A DNA stretch of 53,722 nt from contig LOER01000014.1 in assembly GCA_001515945.1 (NCBI GenBank), positions 1 to 53,722 of the forward strand, given 5' to 3'. The position numbers were made by a program, and so were the translations under genes. Below are positions 1-8,806 of the stretch, piece by piece. The DNA is from Desulfitibacter sp. BRH_c19 (GTDB lineage: Bacteria; Bacillota; DSM-16504; Desulfitibacterales; Desulfitibacteraceae). Numbering within the stretch: the stretch's first letter is position 1; every line of letters begins with the position of its first letter. Under the pieces are notes generated by a model that made no database searches, was not told the DNA's origin, and worked only from the letters and a program-made list of their open reading frames with translations.

Positions 1-3
1 GGA

Positions 4-417
4 ATGTTACATTCTGATACCCCTTGGCAAAAAATAGACCATGAAAATCAGGATATTGCTCTAGGAAAAGACCTAATTCTCGAATTTGTTACTAATGCCG
101 GTATCAATCCGGACGTTTTTGAAGCGATGACTTCCCTGATGTACCATTTCCCGAGTATTTTCAAGGAACCTGGATTGCACATTCTTTCCAAACACCAAAA
201 GGAAACCGGGGGATTGCATTTATTCTCTGGTGTAAATACCGTGTTTTATTTGGAGAGGGCTATTCAGAGATACTTACTGCTTGATAATACTGAACCATTA
301 CCAAGGGACTTACATGAAGCCTGTTGTGTTTTACTGAATGCACTCATTGAAATGGCTTCTTCCGAGGCGTACTACCTTCGTGAACACTTGATTCGGTCTC
401 GAAGGATAATTAATTAA
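4..417 (+). CDS. hypothetical protein, possibly 5'-truncated by the window edge
   Basis: This 137-aa frame stays open to the first base of the window, so the ATG at base 4 may be internal and the true start may lie upstream. I see no signal peptide, membrane segment or recognisable motif. The sequence is mixed polar and helical (e.g. HEACCVLLNALIEMASSEAY near residues 104-123) and looks soluble. No upstream ribosome site can be judged. I do not recognise the family and assign no function. Confidence 0.6.
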   Translation: MLHSDTPWQKIDHENQDIALGKDLILEFVTNAGINPDVFEAMTSLMYHFPSIFKEPGLHILSKHQKETGGLHLFSGVNTVFYLERAIQRYLLLDNTEPLPRDLHEACCVLLNALIEMASSEAYYLREHLIRSRRIIN

Positions 418-721
418 GAAGGAATTTTAAAGCTATATTACTTACCAGTATCCATATACTGGGGGGAAAACTTAACTTCGGATAAGGCTAATAACTGGCA
501 GTTAGCTGAGAAGTAATAACTATATGAATCTATCGTATTAGATTGACATTCATGACAGAAAATTCTATAGTTGTTGCAGGAAAAAGCAAATTCCTATCTT
601 TTATTCCTTCCATCTGCCAAGATAGCCTTAATTTTTGAGGAAATAGATAAACATCCGGCAGGAGTTTCAAAATGCCTGTAGAATACGCCTGCAGTGATGT
701 ATTAGAGAGAGGGGTATGATG
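418..721. other. intergenic stretch with one small hairpin
   Basis: About 300 bases without a convincing gene. A short perfect hairpin lies at 445-451/456-462 (CCAGTAT, loop CCAT, ATACTGG) without a T-run. The rest is AT-rich with short frames only. The downstream ribosome site GAGAGGGG sits at 706-713. Confidence 0.4.
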
Positions 722-1187
722 ATGTCTACAGGCTGGACAGTTTTTTATGTTAGTACGGGCACTATACTAAATGTCGCCGGTATTATTTGCGCCGCACGTG
801 TGCTTTTTAAAATACAACGCTCCTATGGGCGTGGTCCTCTATTTCCATGGATACTCCATTCACTTAGGATGGTCAAGAAAATTATAAGTCAGGTGATGTT
901 CTGGTTACGAAGGAGAAAGGATGTTGTTGTCCACTCTGAGTGTGCCACTGCTACGGCTACTGCCGGAGGTTCAGTTAGGGCAGTAGTACGCGTTGGCTTT
1001 CCTGAAGGCATCTCTGACTCACAAAAGAATAATTGCACTTGCAGTTATAGCTGATTTTTATTGGTTGGATGTGGATAAAAAAAGATGGGGCTGGATGAAA
1101 AATTCGTCTAAACAAAACAGAATTTTATTCTTTATTGCATATTTAGTAGCTCTAGGGTTTATTTATTTAGGGTTAAGCATTAAATAG
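722..1187 (+). pseudogene. small two-TM membrane protein gene, apparently frameshifted
   Basis: Two overlapping frames look like halves of one gene. The first starts at one of three consecutive ATGs (722 is best spaced from GAGAGGGG). It encodes an N-terminal hydrophobic segment (WTVFYVSTGTILNVAGIICA), a basic stretch (WLRRRKDVV) and ends at 1054 in Cys-rich nonsense. The second frame, open across 993-1187, carries a charged stretch, a Trp-rich patch (KKRWGWM) and a C-terminal membrane segment (ILFFIAYLVALGFIYLGL). A +1 shift near 1000-1050 would join them. The second half has no ribosome site of its own. The family is not recognised. It could instead be a short intact gene followed by noise, but one broken gene is the simpler reading. 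Confidence 0.45.
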
Positions 1188-1360
1188 TTTCAGCAAACTA
1201 TTTTACTTGGAATCATTTAGCTAAGCTTTTGCTTAATATTCCATTAATAGATTCTAACAGCATTTGATATTATATTAGGCGTATCAGATGGAAAATGTGA
1301 AGTAAAATACAGGAAACTAAGATTTAAAGTGCAGGTTTTACAATAAGTGAGGTGTAAGTA

Positions 1361-2704
1361 ATGCTTAGATATTTGACAAACATACTAATATTGTTAGCAA
1401 TCCTTGTAGCTATTTCAGTAACTGGATGTAATAATATAGCCCAAGAGTATGGCATGGGTTTAAAAGAAACTGAAAAAGAGAGTAATCGTGAAGTGCTAGA
1501 TAGCATTATTAACTCAAATGATCGGGACCAAGGCTTGGTATGGGCAAGTGAAAAAGCTCCTGTATTAGAGCTTACTGCTAAAGACCAGGGTATAACCTTT
1601 ACAGTTCATCAGCTTATTGCTGATTCAGTCAGAGTCATATTAATTGCCTCCTGGGAGGATGAAGAAGGACATTCAGAGACTACGGGTGGAACTAACCCAT
1701 CGATAAAACAAGCTTCTAGTCAACTGTTTACCTCTAGTTCAACATGGCGTGTTAGTAGAACTGATGATGGTAAAGCAAGTGGTATTTTTTTATTCTACAC
1801 ATCTTTGGATCTTGAGAAAGAAACAGTTATGGTGGAGTTTGAAGAAATAGACGGTGTGCGTGGGGATTGGAGTATGGAAGTGCCGGTTTTCAGAACTGGT
1901 AATGACCATGAAATAATACGTGGACTAATATCTGAAAGCGATGGTTTTGAATTTTATGTATATGAATTAATACTAGGCAGTACTGCAACTAGTATAAACT
2001 GGGGACTACAAGATACAATAGCCGATGAAACAGAAAAGAGAGGTTATTGTTTAGTAAAAAAAAGACAGTGGGATATAGGTGAAATATGGGACTCCCCATT
2101 TTTTAGTAGAATAATACTAGAAGACACGTTGGTTTTGATGAACAACAAAGAAATAATTGATAGCTATGAGATTTCTGGGGGAGGTAGTAGTAAAAGCAGT
2201 ATATCATCTACCGAATATCACCTGCCAGTTAAAGAACCCTCAGAATTGAAAGTGATTCTAAAAAACATAGTCATGCAAAAAACTAACCCTGTAAAGCTAG
2301 ATATAAAAAAATCTAATGACAAATGGAAAGAATTCGCTAGAGAAATAGAAGGTACTATGGTGAAGGTAGAAAATATTGATCTAAATAAAGGAGAAATTGT
2401 TCTTTCTTATCAATCTGGGCGCTTGATTGAAATGAGTTCACCCATATTGAAAGATAACCAAGGTACACTATACGAATTTAAAGAGATGAGTGGAGAGATT
2501 CCAGAACTAGATTCAAAGATGGAGGAAATATATGATAAGCAGCTTGAAATGGAAGAAGCTGCTACAATATTTCATAATCTTAAAAGATATCAGACCTTGT
2601 ATTTTGAAGCTCTACCAGAAAATTTAGACACCTTATATTTATCTTTTAAAGAAGCTATATTTGTATCAGATAAAGAATGGGTTATTGAAATTCCATATTA
2701 TTGA
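1361..2704 (+). CDS. DUF4179/DUF5643-like lipoprotein
   Basis: A 447-aa exported lipoprotein. A hydrophobic N-terminus ends in a lipobox (SVTGC, Cys near residue 23), so it is predicted to be lipid-anchored outside the membrane. The body has two beta-rich sections, e.g. ITFTVHQLIADSVRVILIAS, then KEPSELKVILKNIV. These resemble the extracellular part of DUF4179/DUF5643 proteins seen in anti-sigma-factor-like Firmicutes proteins. No cytoplasmic anti-sigma domain is present, so it is not itself an anti-sigma factor. GAGGTG precedes the ATG. It appears monocistronic. The function is unknown and the family call rests on resemblance only. Confidence 0.6.
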   Translation: MLRYLTNILILLAILVAISVTGCNNIAQEYGMGLKETEKESNREVLDSIINSNDRDQGLVWASEKAPVLELTAKDQGITFTVHQLIADSVRVILIASWEDEEGHSETTGGTNPSIKQASSQLFTSSSTWRVSRTDDGKASGIFLFYTSLDLEKETVMVEFEEIDGVRGDWSMEVPVFRTGNDHEIIRGLISESDGFEFYVYELILGSTATSINWGLQDTIADETEKRGYCLVKKRQWDIGEIWDSPFFSRIILEDTLVLMNNKEIIDSYEISGGGSSKSSISSTEYHLPVKEPSELKVILKNIVMQKTNPVKLDIKKSNDKWKEFAREIEGTMVKVENIDLNKGEIVLSYQSGRLIEMSSPILKDNQGTLYEFKEMSGEIPELDSKMEEIYDKQLEMEEAATIFHNLKRYQTLYFEALPENLDTLYLSFKEAIFVSDKEWVIEIPYY

Positions 2705-2802
2705 TCCTTAAGGGCTTACATCAAGCTCTAGAAATGATTCTAAACTGACTTTAAGGAATTTTATGCACCAATGACACATCTGATGGATAATGTGAAAAAA
2801 GC

Positions 2803-2819
2803 GGAGACCAAAGGTCTCC
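2803..2819. terminator. 7-bp perfect hairpin, possible terminator on the minus strand
   Basis: GGAGACC-AAA-GGTCTCC lies between two plus-strand genes. There is no T-run after it on the plus strand. The A-run just before it (2796-2800) would read as a T-run on the minus strand, so it may terminate antisense transcription or protect the 3' end of the lipoprotein mRNA. Confidence 0.3.
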
Positions 2820-2914
2820 TCTACAACATAGAATATCAATTAAAGATAAAAGAGAATAAATACATTTTCAGAAATAAAAAAGTAGATTGAAAAAATTTTT
2901 TCGAGGAGGTAATG

Positions 2915-4015
2915 ATGATTTTTAAAAGAAAATTAATTGGTGTATTAGTTGCGTTAATTATGCTGTTTACATCTGTATCAGCTTTAGCTGAATCTTCTAT
3001 TTATATTAATGATGAGAAGATTGATTGTGTTAATGTGCAGCCAACTTTGGTCAATAACCGGATAATGGTACCTATACGCTTTATTGCTGAGAATCTAGGT
3101 GCTGATGTTATTTGGCAAGATCCCAATATTATTATAAATCAAGATGGCTTTAAGCTCAGGTTAAGTCCTACAATTAATCTTGACACAGATGGTTTTGAAC
3201 TAAAATTAGCCTTAGATTCAAAAGCGGTATATAAAGATGGCAAAGCTATAGGCAACCTAGACATAGCTCCCTTTTTAAAAAACGATAGGACAATGGTTCC
3301 ATTGCGATTTGTTGCTGAAACCTTAGATGCTAAGGTTGATTACATAAATGGTAGTGTATTTATTAATCCCATATCTAGGAAAGAACAAGCAATAAAAAAA
3401 TCAATTTATTTTAATTTAGCTTTAGAAAAAAGATTTGATCACCTTCCAACTTTTTTGGAAGGCGAGCAACCAGATCTTAGAAGTTTGCTTATGTATGCCT
3501 ATTTTAATCAGAAATATTATCAATACTATTATGAATATGATCCTATGTCAATTGAACATGTGAATCAAGTAGCACTTGATAATTTTGATATGGAAGATGT
3601 CCTCCATGAATCTACTAAAGAATGGGACCTAGAAGGTAATACATATATTGCAACAGGATGGAGTTATTCTAGTGCCTGTTTCTATGAATTAAAAGAAGAA
3701 AGAACATATCTTGAAGATGGCAAGACAATGATTGATGCAATACTAGATGAATATTCTTTTTTAGAGTACCAATACGCATCGAATGGATTTTTGCCTGATT
3801 TTAACGAAACCTACTCTAAACCTATGATGTATGTTTTAGAGAAGAAGGGGGACGAAATAAAAGAAGGACCCATGTCTACTATAGATGCAATTGAGTCCTT
3901 AATAGTTATAGGAGATACAGACCATTTTGAAAAAAGGGGCACGTTAAAGATAAAGTATTATATAGATGAATCTACTGGTAATATGATATTTATAAATGTG
4001 GAATTTAGTCAGTAA
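2915..4015 (+). CDS. secreted protein with copper-amine-oxidase N-terminal-like stalk domain
   Basis: About 366 aa. The N-terminal signal peptide (LIGVLVALIMLFTSVSALAE) probably cleaves after ALA. Two copies of the stalk-domain signature follow: MVPIRFIAENLGADV near residues 52-66 and MVPLRFVAETLDAKV near 129-143, each ending in a beta strand. These are typical of the Cu_amine_oxidN1/stalk-domain family common in Firmicutes surface proteins; the name does not imply copper binding. The C-terminal 200 residues are Tyr/Glu-rich and unrecognised. GAGGAGGT sits at 2903-2910, making ATG 2915 better spaced than ATG 2912. The domain is secure and the role of the protein is unknown. Confidence 0.75.
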   Translation: MIFKRKLIGVLVALIMLFTSVSALAESSIYINDEKIDCVNVQPTLVNNRIMVPIRFIAENLGADVIWQDPNIIINQDGFKLRLSPTINLDTDGFELKLALDSKAVYKDGKAIGNLDIAPFLKNDRTMVPLRFVAETLDAKVDYINGSVFINPISRKEQAIKKSIYFNLALEKRFDHLPTFLEGEQPDLRSLLMYAYFNQKYYQYYYEYDPMSIEHVNQVALDNFDMEDVLHESTKEWDLEGNTYIATGWSYSSACFYELKEERTYLEDGKTMIDAILDEYSFLEYQYASNGFLPDFNETYSKPMMYVLEKKGDEIKEGPMSTIDAIESLIVIGDTDHFEKRGTLKIKYYIDESTGNMIFINVEFSQ

Positions 4016-4058
4016 AAAATAACCAATGAAACAGCTTAATTTTTCAATCCAAAGAAGA

Positions 4059-4075
4059 GGCGGTCTCCGACCGCC
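4059..4075. terminator. GC-rich 7-bp hairpin after the stalk-domain gene
   Basis: GGCGGTC-TCC-GACCGCC is a perfect stem in AT-rich surroundings, 43 bases past the stop codon. No T-run follows, so it may act as a 3'-end stabiliser or a weak terminator. Confidence 0.4.
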
Positions 4076-4132
4076 CGCTTGAGACGTATCATCTATTAAA
4101 TACGCATAAGAAGGAGCTGAAGTATATTTCCT

Positions 4133-4675
4133 ATGGATAATCATAATAATCCAAAAGATATGAGCTCAGACTCATCTGGTCACAAAGAAAAGATTAAAAT
4201 GTTCTCTAAAAGACAAATTTTTAACAGCTTTATTATATTAGCATTTGTTTTAATTATCGGTAATACTTTTCTGGAAACTTTCAGTACCGATGAACTTGTT
4301 ATAGATAAATTGGGGGCAACACCGCATAGTGCCGAAATCGTTGTATTGGATGATTATTATAAAATGTATGAGTTAGTTGGAGAAGATTTAGAAGTATTAA
4401 TGGTGTATCTTAGTGATCTAAGGCTTCGCAAGGTTTTAGTGTCAGATAGCACATCATTTAGTGCAAAACCTATTGTGGGAGAGAACTATACTCTTCATGT
4501 AAAAACTGACCCCAATGATTTAGGTATTTATCAGGCACAAACCATACATCTTCACATGGGTACTAATGGCAAGCTTTACCTCAGACTGCACTCAGAAGAC
4601 ACTTATAGAATAACCGAACCAAATAGCCTTAAAGGGTTGTATGAGCTCCTGAAGAATATGGATATACAGGACTAA
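4133..4675 (+). CDS. hypothetical single-pass membrane protein
   Basis: 180 aa. A hydrophilic N-terminus of about 30 residues is followed by one membrane segment (IFNSFIILAFVLIIGNTFL, residues 29-47) and a beta-rich extracytoplasmic domain. There are no cysteines or catalytic motifs. The ribosome site is weak: a GGAG at about 4111 is too far from ATG 4133, so the start is uncertain and the internal ATG at 4160 is an alternative. No family recognised. Confidence 0.6.
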   Translation: MDNHNNPKDMSSDSSGHKEKIKMFSKRQIFNSFIILAFVLIIGNTFLETFSTDELVIDKLGATPHSAEIVVLDDYYKMYELVGEDLEVLMVYLSDLRLRKVLVSDSTSFSAKPIVGENYTLHVKTDPNDLGIYQAQTIHLHMGTNGKLYLRLHSEDTYRITEPNSLKGLYELLKNMDIQD

Positions 4676-5048
4676 ATTATTTTTGCTTTTTAACGGATTC
4701 TTTCGAGCTCATTTTGAATGTCTACCTCAAACGCTTATACCTTACCGCCCATAAATTTGGTGTTAGTTTCTAAGGTCGGTCGGTAAAGTAACGCTAGGTC
4801 AAAAGAGCAGCACCTGGTCCATATTAGCTGCGAGTTTTTTAGTAGGCCCAGGAGCTGCTTTTTTGTTTGTCAGAAAGTTAAAAGCAAAAGCAGGTGAACA
4901 TTTGATAATGCGTCTCAACAGAAGAATAAGGTATAATGAATATTAGTTGAATAATGTGCGGCAAAAATCATTTACATAATTGAGTAAATTTTATTTTGAT
5001 TTATTATAGAGTTAAACTATAGATTAGAAAAGAAGGGAGAACTATGTC
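4676..5048 (+). other. intergenic region with an intrinsic terminator
   Basis: Between the membrane protein and the acetyltransferase. The clear element is an inverted repeat, AGCAGCACCTGG (4806-4817) with CCAGGAGCTGCT (4848-4859), one mismatch, followed by a T-run to about 4864. This is a terminator with a 30-base loop. The remainder is AT-rich with no gene; GGGAG at 5035-5039 serves the next gene. Confidence 0.55.
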
Positions 5049-5549
5049 GTGGATAGATATATTTTTCAAAAGGCAATGAATGAAGATATTGATGAAATTT
5101 TGATACTTATACAAAAACGTATAAAATGGATGGATGAAAATAACATAAGTCAATGGAATAAAACGAATTATCTCAAATACTATCCCAAAAACTATTATGA
5201 AGAATTAGTATCAAAGGGTCAACTTTATGTTGTTAAATATGGGGATTTAAACAGTGTTATAGGAGCATTTGCATTATTAGAACAAGATAGGTGTTGGAAT
5301 GACAGTTCACAAAGTTACTATATTCATAATTTGGTTACCGATATAGGGTTTTCTGGCATTGGAGCGACTATAATTAAATTCTGTGAACAAATTGCAATTA
5401 AACATGGTAAAAGTAAAATTAGATTAGATTGTCAGGCTTCAAATCATAAGTTAAATGAATATTATAGTGGACTTGGATTTGAGTATGTTGGAATGGTTCA
5501 AGAAGGTAATTATAATGGAATCAAACTAGAAAAGAAACTTAACTTATAA
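5049..5549 (+). CDS. GNAT-family N-acetyltransferase
   Basis: 166 aa, the usual length for a single GNAT domain. The N-terminal strand/helix (RYIFQKAMNEDIDEILILI), the central strand pair, the acetyl-CoA-loop region (FSGIGATIIKFCEQIA, a degenerate Q/RxxGxG/A) and the C-terminal motif (KLNEYYSGLGFEYVG) are all recognisable. The start is GTG at 5049, 9 bases after GGGAG; an ATG five bases earlier is out of frame. Monocistronic, ending in the terminator at 5629. GNAT substrates cannot be read from sequence, so the target is unknown. Confidence 0.8.
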   Translation: MDRYIFQKAMNEDIDEILILIQKRIKWMDENNISQWNKTNYLKYYPKNYYEELVSKGQLYVVKYGDLNSVIGAFALLEQDRCWNDSSQSYYIHNLVTDIGFSGIGATIIKFCEQIAIKHGKSKIRLDCQASNHKLNEYYSGLGFEYVGMVQEGNYNGIKLEKKLNL

Positions 5550-5628
5550 GTAAAAATTAATCAGTATCTACGTCGCAATCTCTATAAGATACGACTCAAA
5601 GCACTATTATAAACAATTATTAGTATTA

Positions 5629-5656
5629 AGCTCTCCTGAATTTCGGGAGGGCTTTT
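5629..5656 (+). terminator. intrinsic terminator after the GNAT gene
   Basis: AGCTCTCCTG pairs with CGGGAGGGCT (5644-5653) through 10 bp including two G-U pairs, then a short T-run. Confidence 0.7.
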
Positions 5657-5791
5657 CTATTGCTCCATTTAAGATTAGGTAAATTTCACATAATATACAC
5701 ATTTTCGTCCAAGAACTATCAAACTTGTCTCCTATACTTAGCTCAACCGCTTAATCGTATTAAAATTCTAAAGTTAGGAGGATGAAATAAT

Positions 5792-6019
5792 ATGAAAAAA
5801 CTTATGATCTTAGCAGTAACAGTATTATTGATTTTGGGAGTTGCGGCAGTATCCTTTGCAGAAGTAAAAGCAACACAAAGTGAACAAATTCCGGTTCCTG
5901 AGAGATCTGATCAAGAGTTTTATGAAAATATGTGGGAATTTTGTCACGGTGAAAATGGAATGATGAACCAGTATTTTGATGAAGAGGATGGATTGAGGGG
6001 AACCCAAAATAAGATATAA
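5792..6019 (+). CDS. small secreted Met/acidic-rich protein
   Basis: 75 aa. The signal peptide (LMILAVTVLLILGVAAVSFAE) probably cleaves after SFA. The short mature part of about 50 residues has one Cys and one His (FCHGENGMMNQYF), which could form a metal site. AGGAGG precedes the ATG by a normal distance. It lies directly upstream of the two-component operon and has its own terminator. The sudden C-terminus (RGTQNKI) suggests it may be shortened relative to a longer family. No named family recognised; a link to metals is inferred from context. Confidence 0.6.
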   Translation: MKKLMILAVTVLLILGVAAVSFAEVKATQSEQIPVPERSDQEFYENMWEFCHGENGMMNQYFDEEDGLRGTQNKI

Positions 6020-6046
6020 ACAAAAAGAACAGGTTTTAACGAAGAG

Positions 6047-6075
6047 AGCTCATCTATATAAAAGGTGAGCTTTTT
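6047..6075 (+). terminator. intrinsic terminator after the 75-aa gene
   Basis: AGCTCATC pairs with GGTGAGCT (6064-6071), one G-U, followed by TTTT. It separates the small gene from the promoter at 6101. Confidence 0.65.
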
Positions 6076-6100
6076 AAATAACATAAACTACTGATAATAA

Positions 6101-6131
6101 TCACAATTTCATCAAATCTTAACTATATAAT
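6101..6131 (+). promoter_or_regulatory. shared-motif promoter A (SHOCT/two-component operon)
   Basis: TCACAATTTCATCAAA at 6101-6116, then exactly 9 bases, then TATAAT at 6126-6131. The same arrangement occurs at 8715, 10172, 18065 and 18906. The -35 position has no TTGACA-like hexamer, so the conserved 16-mer is probably an activator site overlapping -35. Because it precedes the regulator genes, it would give autoregulation. Confidence 0.65.
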
Positions 6132-6184
6132 ATAATCAGATTGGAAGTGAACTAGTAAGAATCATAAAAAAGGAGGAACCTACT

Positions 6185-6415
6185 GTGCATATGTTTGGAT
6201 ATGGCTTTGGATACGGTTGGGTTGGGATGTTGTTAAACATGTTATTCTGGGTGTTTCTATTTGTAGGACTTATATTCCTGGCAAACAGAATAACAAACAA
6301 AGATGATGAGAACATAGCTTTTAAAATATTAGATGAAAAGCTAGCGAGCGGAGAAATTACCGAAGCAGAATATAAACATAAAAGGGACATCTTAAAAGGT
6401 GCACAAAAGGGCTAA
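6185..6415 (+). CDS. small membrane protein with SHOCT domain (copy 1)
   Basis: 76 aa. One N-terminal membrane helix (WVGMLLNMLFWVFLFVGLIFLA) is followed by a C-terminal SHOCT motif (ILDEKLASGEITEAEYKHKRDIL, residues 49-71, given for its key LxxGEIxEEEYxxKRxxL pattern). The start is GTG at 6185, 8 bases after GGAGG at 6172. The paralogue at 18996 uses ATG at the same codon, confirming the choice. It is the first gene of an operon with the response regulator and kinase. SHOCT domains commonly end small membrane proteins and may mediate oligomerisation; the specific role is unknown, but context suggests an accessory to metal or redox sensing. Confidence 0.8.
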   Translation: MHMFGYGFGYGWVGMLLNMLFWVFLFVGLIFLANRITNKDDENIAFKILDEKLASGEITEAEYKHKRDILKGAQKG

Positions 6416-6485
6416 GTGTATTTTTAACTACACCAGTGATATAATGATAGAAATATCTTAAATGTGTATGTTTGGAGGTGAAATT

Positions 6486-7172
6486 ATGGATAAACCAGTA
6501 GTTTTAGTAGTTGATGATGAAGAAGGTATTAGAGATTTGGTTGAAATATATTTAAAAAAAGAAGGTTTGATTGCAGAAACAGCTGCCAACTCTCAGGAAG
6601 CACTTAAAAAAATAGAAGTGAAGGATTATGAGTTGTTTATAGTTGATGTAATGATGCCTGGCCTTGATGGTTTTGGTTTGGTGAAGGAAATAAGGAGTTT
6701 TAGTGATAAACCAATTATTATGCTTACAGCACGAGGAGAAGAGTATGAAAGAATACTTGGGTTTGAATTAGGGTGCGATGATTATGTAGTGAAACCCTTT
6801 AGCCCAAGAGAGTTAGCTCATAGAGTGAAGGCTATGCTAAAAAGGACTCTGCCTAATAATAAGCAAGAAAAAACACTTAAGTTTCCTCGACTGGAAATGG
6901 ATCCTGTAGCGCGGAAAGTACTACTAGATGATAAGGAATTAAGTCTAACTCCGAAAGAATTTAATTTACTATATTATTTGGCCAGTTCACCTGGCAGGGT
7001 GTTTACCCGTGACCAGCTTCTTGAAAATATCTGGGGCTATGACTTTTTTGGAGATTTAAGAACGGTAGATACCCATGTAAAAAAGTTAAGAGAAAAACTG
7101 GGAAGAGATAGTGGTCCTGATTATATTAGTACTGTTTGGGGAGTAGGATATAAATTTGAGGTGACTCAATGA
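6486..7172 (+). CDS. OmpR/PhoB-family response regulator
   Basis: 228 aa. The receiver domain has the acidic pocket (VDDEE), phospho-acceptor D54 (FIVDVMMPG), the Thr of MLTAR and the Lys of VVKPF. A C-terminal winged-helix DNA-binding domain follows (LTPKEFNLLYYLAS, RTVDTHVKKLREKLG). The start is ATG 6486 after GGAGGTG at 6474-6480; an in-frame ATG at 6462 lies upstream of that site. The stop overlaps the kinase start by 4 bases, implying translational coupling. The likely targets are the five promoters sharing the TCAYA-N-TTTCATCAAA motif, including its own. Known OmpR-type regulators bind direct repeats next to -35, which fits the motif position. Confidence 0.92.
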   Translation: MDKPVVLVVDDEEGIRDLVEIYLKKEGLIAETAANSQEALKKIEVKDYELFIVDVMMPGLDGFGLVKEIRSFSDKPIIMLTARGEEYERILGFELGCDDYVVKPFSPRELAHRVKAMLKRTLPNNKQEKTLKFPRLEMDPVARKVLLDDKELSLTPKEFNLLYYLASSPGRVFTRDQLLENIWGYDFFGDLRTVDTHVKKLREKLGRDSGPDYISTVWGVGYKFEVTQ

Positions 7173-8635
7173 TTAATAGAAGTATTATCTTAAAACAATG
7201 GCTGGCAATTGTTTTGCTTATTATGGTTGTCTTGATGTTTCTTAGTTTTGGTCTATTTAGTCTATTAGAAGACTTTTATTACTCCCAAATATCTACTGAT
7301 CTTATCAATAGTGGTCAGAAGTTAACAGAAATAATAAATGAAGAAGATGATCCACAATATCTGATCTATGAGTTGACGCTTTTAGGCGATGTTCTTGATT
7401 CCCATATAGTTATAGTGGGAAGAGATGGAACCACTCAAGCATGTGATTCAATGATGGAGCCTCCTGCTGGACTTCTTCTTAGCCCAGGAGAGTTGGCAGA
7501 AGTCTTTGCTGGTGAAATTATTGTAAAAAGGGGTTACCATCACCATCATTTTGACGGGCCCATGCTTTCAGTAGCTATTCCAGTTTATCAGGGTGATAGT
7601 GTAGAAAGAATAATAATGATGTTTAAGCCAATTGCACCAATTACTAATACCATTAACTCCATGAGAGAGTTGATTATATATAGTGCAATAGCTGCAATTA
7701 TATTAGCAAGTACAGTAAGTTTCTTTTTATCTAAAACCTTAGCTAAACCCTTGGTACAAATGAATAAGGTTGCAAATGAAATGGCAAAAGGTGATTTTAG
7801 CAACAAGGTGAAGGTTAATAGTAAAGACGAAGTAGGGTTGTTAGGTGCTAGTTTAAATAACCTTTCGAACCAGTTAAAAAATAAAATATCAGAACTATCC
7901 CATGAAAAGTCCAAGTTGGAAAAGGTCTTAGCAAAGGAAAGGGCAATTGAGCAGATGCGTCGGGACTTTATTGCCAATGTATCTCACGAATTGAGAACCC
8001 CATTAAGCTTACTGCAAGGATATTCCGAGGCCATAATTGATGGAGTAGCTGAGAATTCACAAGAACAAGATAGGTATGCTAAGGTCATATTTCAGGAAAC
8101 ATTAAGGCTAAAAAGAATGGTTAATGAACTCTTTGATCTTTCTAGATTGCAAACAGGAAACTTTACACTTTCAAAAACAAAAGTCAATATCACCTATCTT
8201 TTAAAGGCTATTCAAGAAAAGTATAAACCCTCTATTTTAAAGACAGATTTAGAACTTAATATAAGCATTGAAAAAGATCTGCCTGAAGTAGATGGAGATT
8301 ATGATAGATTACAGCAAGTCCTGATTAATCTAGTTGAGAATGCCCTTAACCATACGGTAGAAGGAGAAATATCAATTAAGGCATATACAGATGATATAAA
8401 ACAGATTCATGTAGAAGTTTCTGATACTGGTTGTGGAATTCCTAAAACAGACTTAGATCTAGTATGGGAGAGGTTTCATAAAGCAGACAAATCGAGAAAC
8501 AGGGGCAACAAAAGTGGTACGGGACTTGGATTGGCTATTGTTAAGAGTATTATTGAAGCACATGGAGGGAATGTCTGGGTCAGAAGTAAAGAAGGAGAAG
8601 GAAGTACATTCGGCTTTAGTATCCCAAGTAAATAG
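7169..8635 (+). CDS. sensor histidine kinase with His4-bearing extracytoplasmic loop
   Basis: 488 aa. TM1 (residues 11-33), an outside sensor of about 130 residues, TM2 (about 168-188), HAMP (about 190-240), HisKA with phospho-acceptor H273 (VSHELRTPL), and HATPase_c with N-box (NLVENALNHT), DTGCGI and GTGLGLAI. The sensor contains HHHH at residues 124-127 just before a beta strand, plus a Cys at 92 and Met residues near it (ACDSMM), a plausible metal-binding patch. It overlaps the response regulator by 4 bases and pairs with it. A terminator follows at 8637. The kinase call is secure. The ligand is inferred: Cu, Zn or Ni are candidates given the Met-rich protein next door. Confidence 0.92.
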   Translation: MINRSIILKQWLAIVLLIMVVLMFLSFGLFSLLEDFYYSQISTDLINSGQKLTEIINEEDDPQYLIYELTLLGDVLDSHIVIVGRDGTTQACDSMMEPPAGLLLSPGELAEVFAGEIIVKRGYHHHHFDGPMLSVAIPVYQGDSVERIIMMFKPIAPITNTINSMRELIIYSAIAAIILASTVSFFLSKTLAKPLVQMNKVANEMAKGDFSNKVKVNSKDEVGLLGASLNNLSNQLKNKISELSHEKSKLEKVLAKERAIEQMRRDFIANVSHELRTPLSLLQGYSEAIIDGVAENSQEQDRYAKVIFQETLRLKRMVNELFDLSRLQTGNFTLSKTKVNITYLLKAIQEKYKPSILKTDLELNISIEKDLPEVDGDYDRLQQVLINLVENALNHTVEGEISIKAYTDDIKQIHVEVSDTGCGIPKTDLDLVWERFHKADKSRNRGNKSGTGLGLAIVKSIIEAHGGNVWVRSKEGEGSTFGFSIPSK

Positions 8636-8636
8636 A

Positions 8637-8672
8637 AATAATTAACCCTGGGGCTCCCAGGGTTTAATTATT
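8637..8672 (+). terminator. strong intrinsic terminator of the SHOCT-RR-HK operon
   Basis: A long stem with arms 8637-8652 and 8656-8672, GC core CCCTGGG/CCCAGGG and AT-rich base, begins one base after the kinase stop codon. It may work in both directions. Confidence 0.75.
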
Positions 8673-8714
8673 GTCATAGTTAGTGGAAAAATACTAAGAT
8701 GCATCTAAAAATGG

Positions 8715-8745
8715 TCATAGTTTCATCAAATGTTTCTTTTATAAT
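8715..8745 (+). promoter_or_regulatory. shared-motif promoter B (Met-rich gene 1)
   Basis: TCATAGTTTCATCAAA at 8715-8730, 9 bases, TATAAT at 8740-8745. The flanking sequence (GCATCTAAAAATGG upstream, AACTAACTTAA downstream) is almost identical to promoter D at 18065, showing the two Met-rich genes were duplicated with their promoters. Confidence 0.7.
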
Positions 8746-8806
8746 ACAACTAACTTAAATAACAAAAAAGGGCTACTATAATTTAAACAAGAGAGGAGTT
8801 TTAAAT

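Noticed and set aside
5695-5740. Weak look-alike of the shared motif before the 75-aa secreted protein (ACACATTTTCGTCCAA)
   Set aside because: Several mismatches and no TATAAT at the fixed distance; not counted in the regulon.
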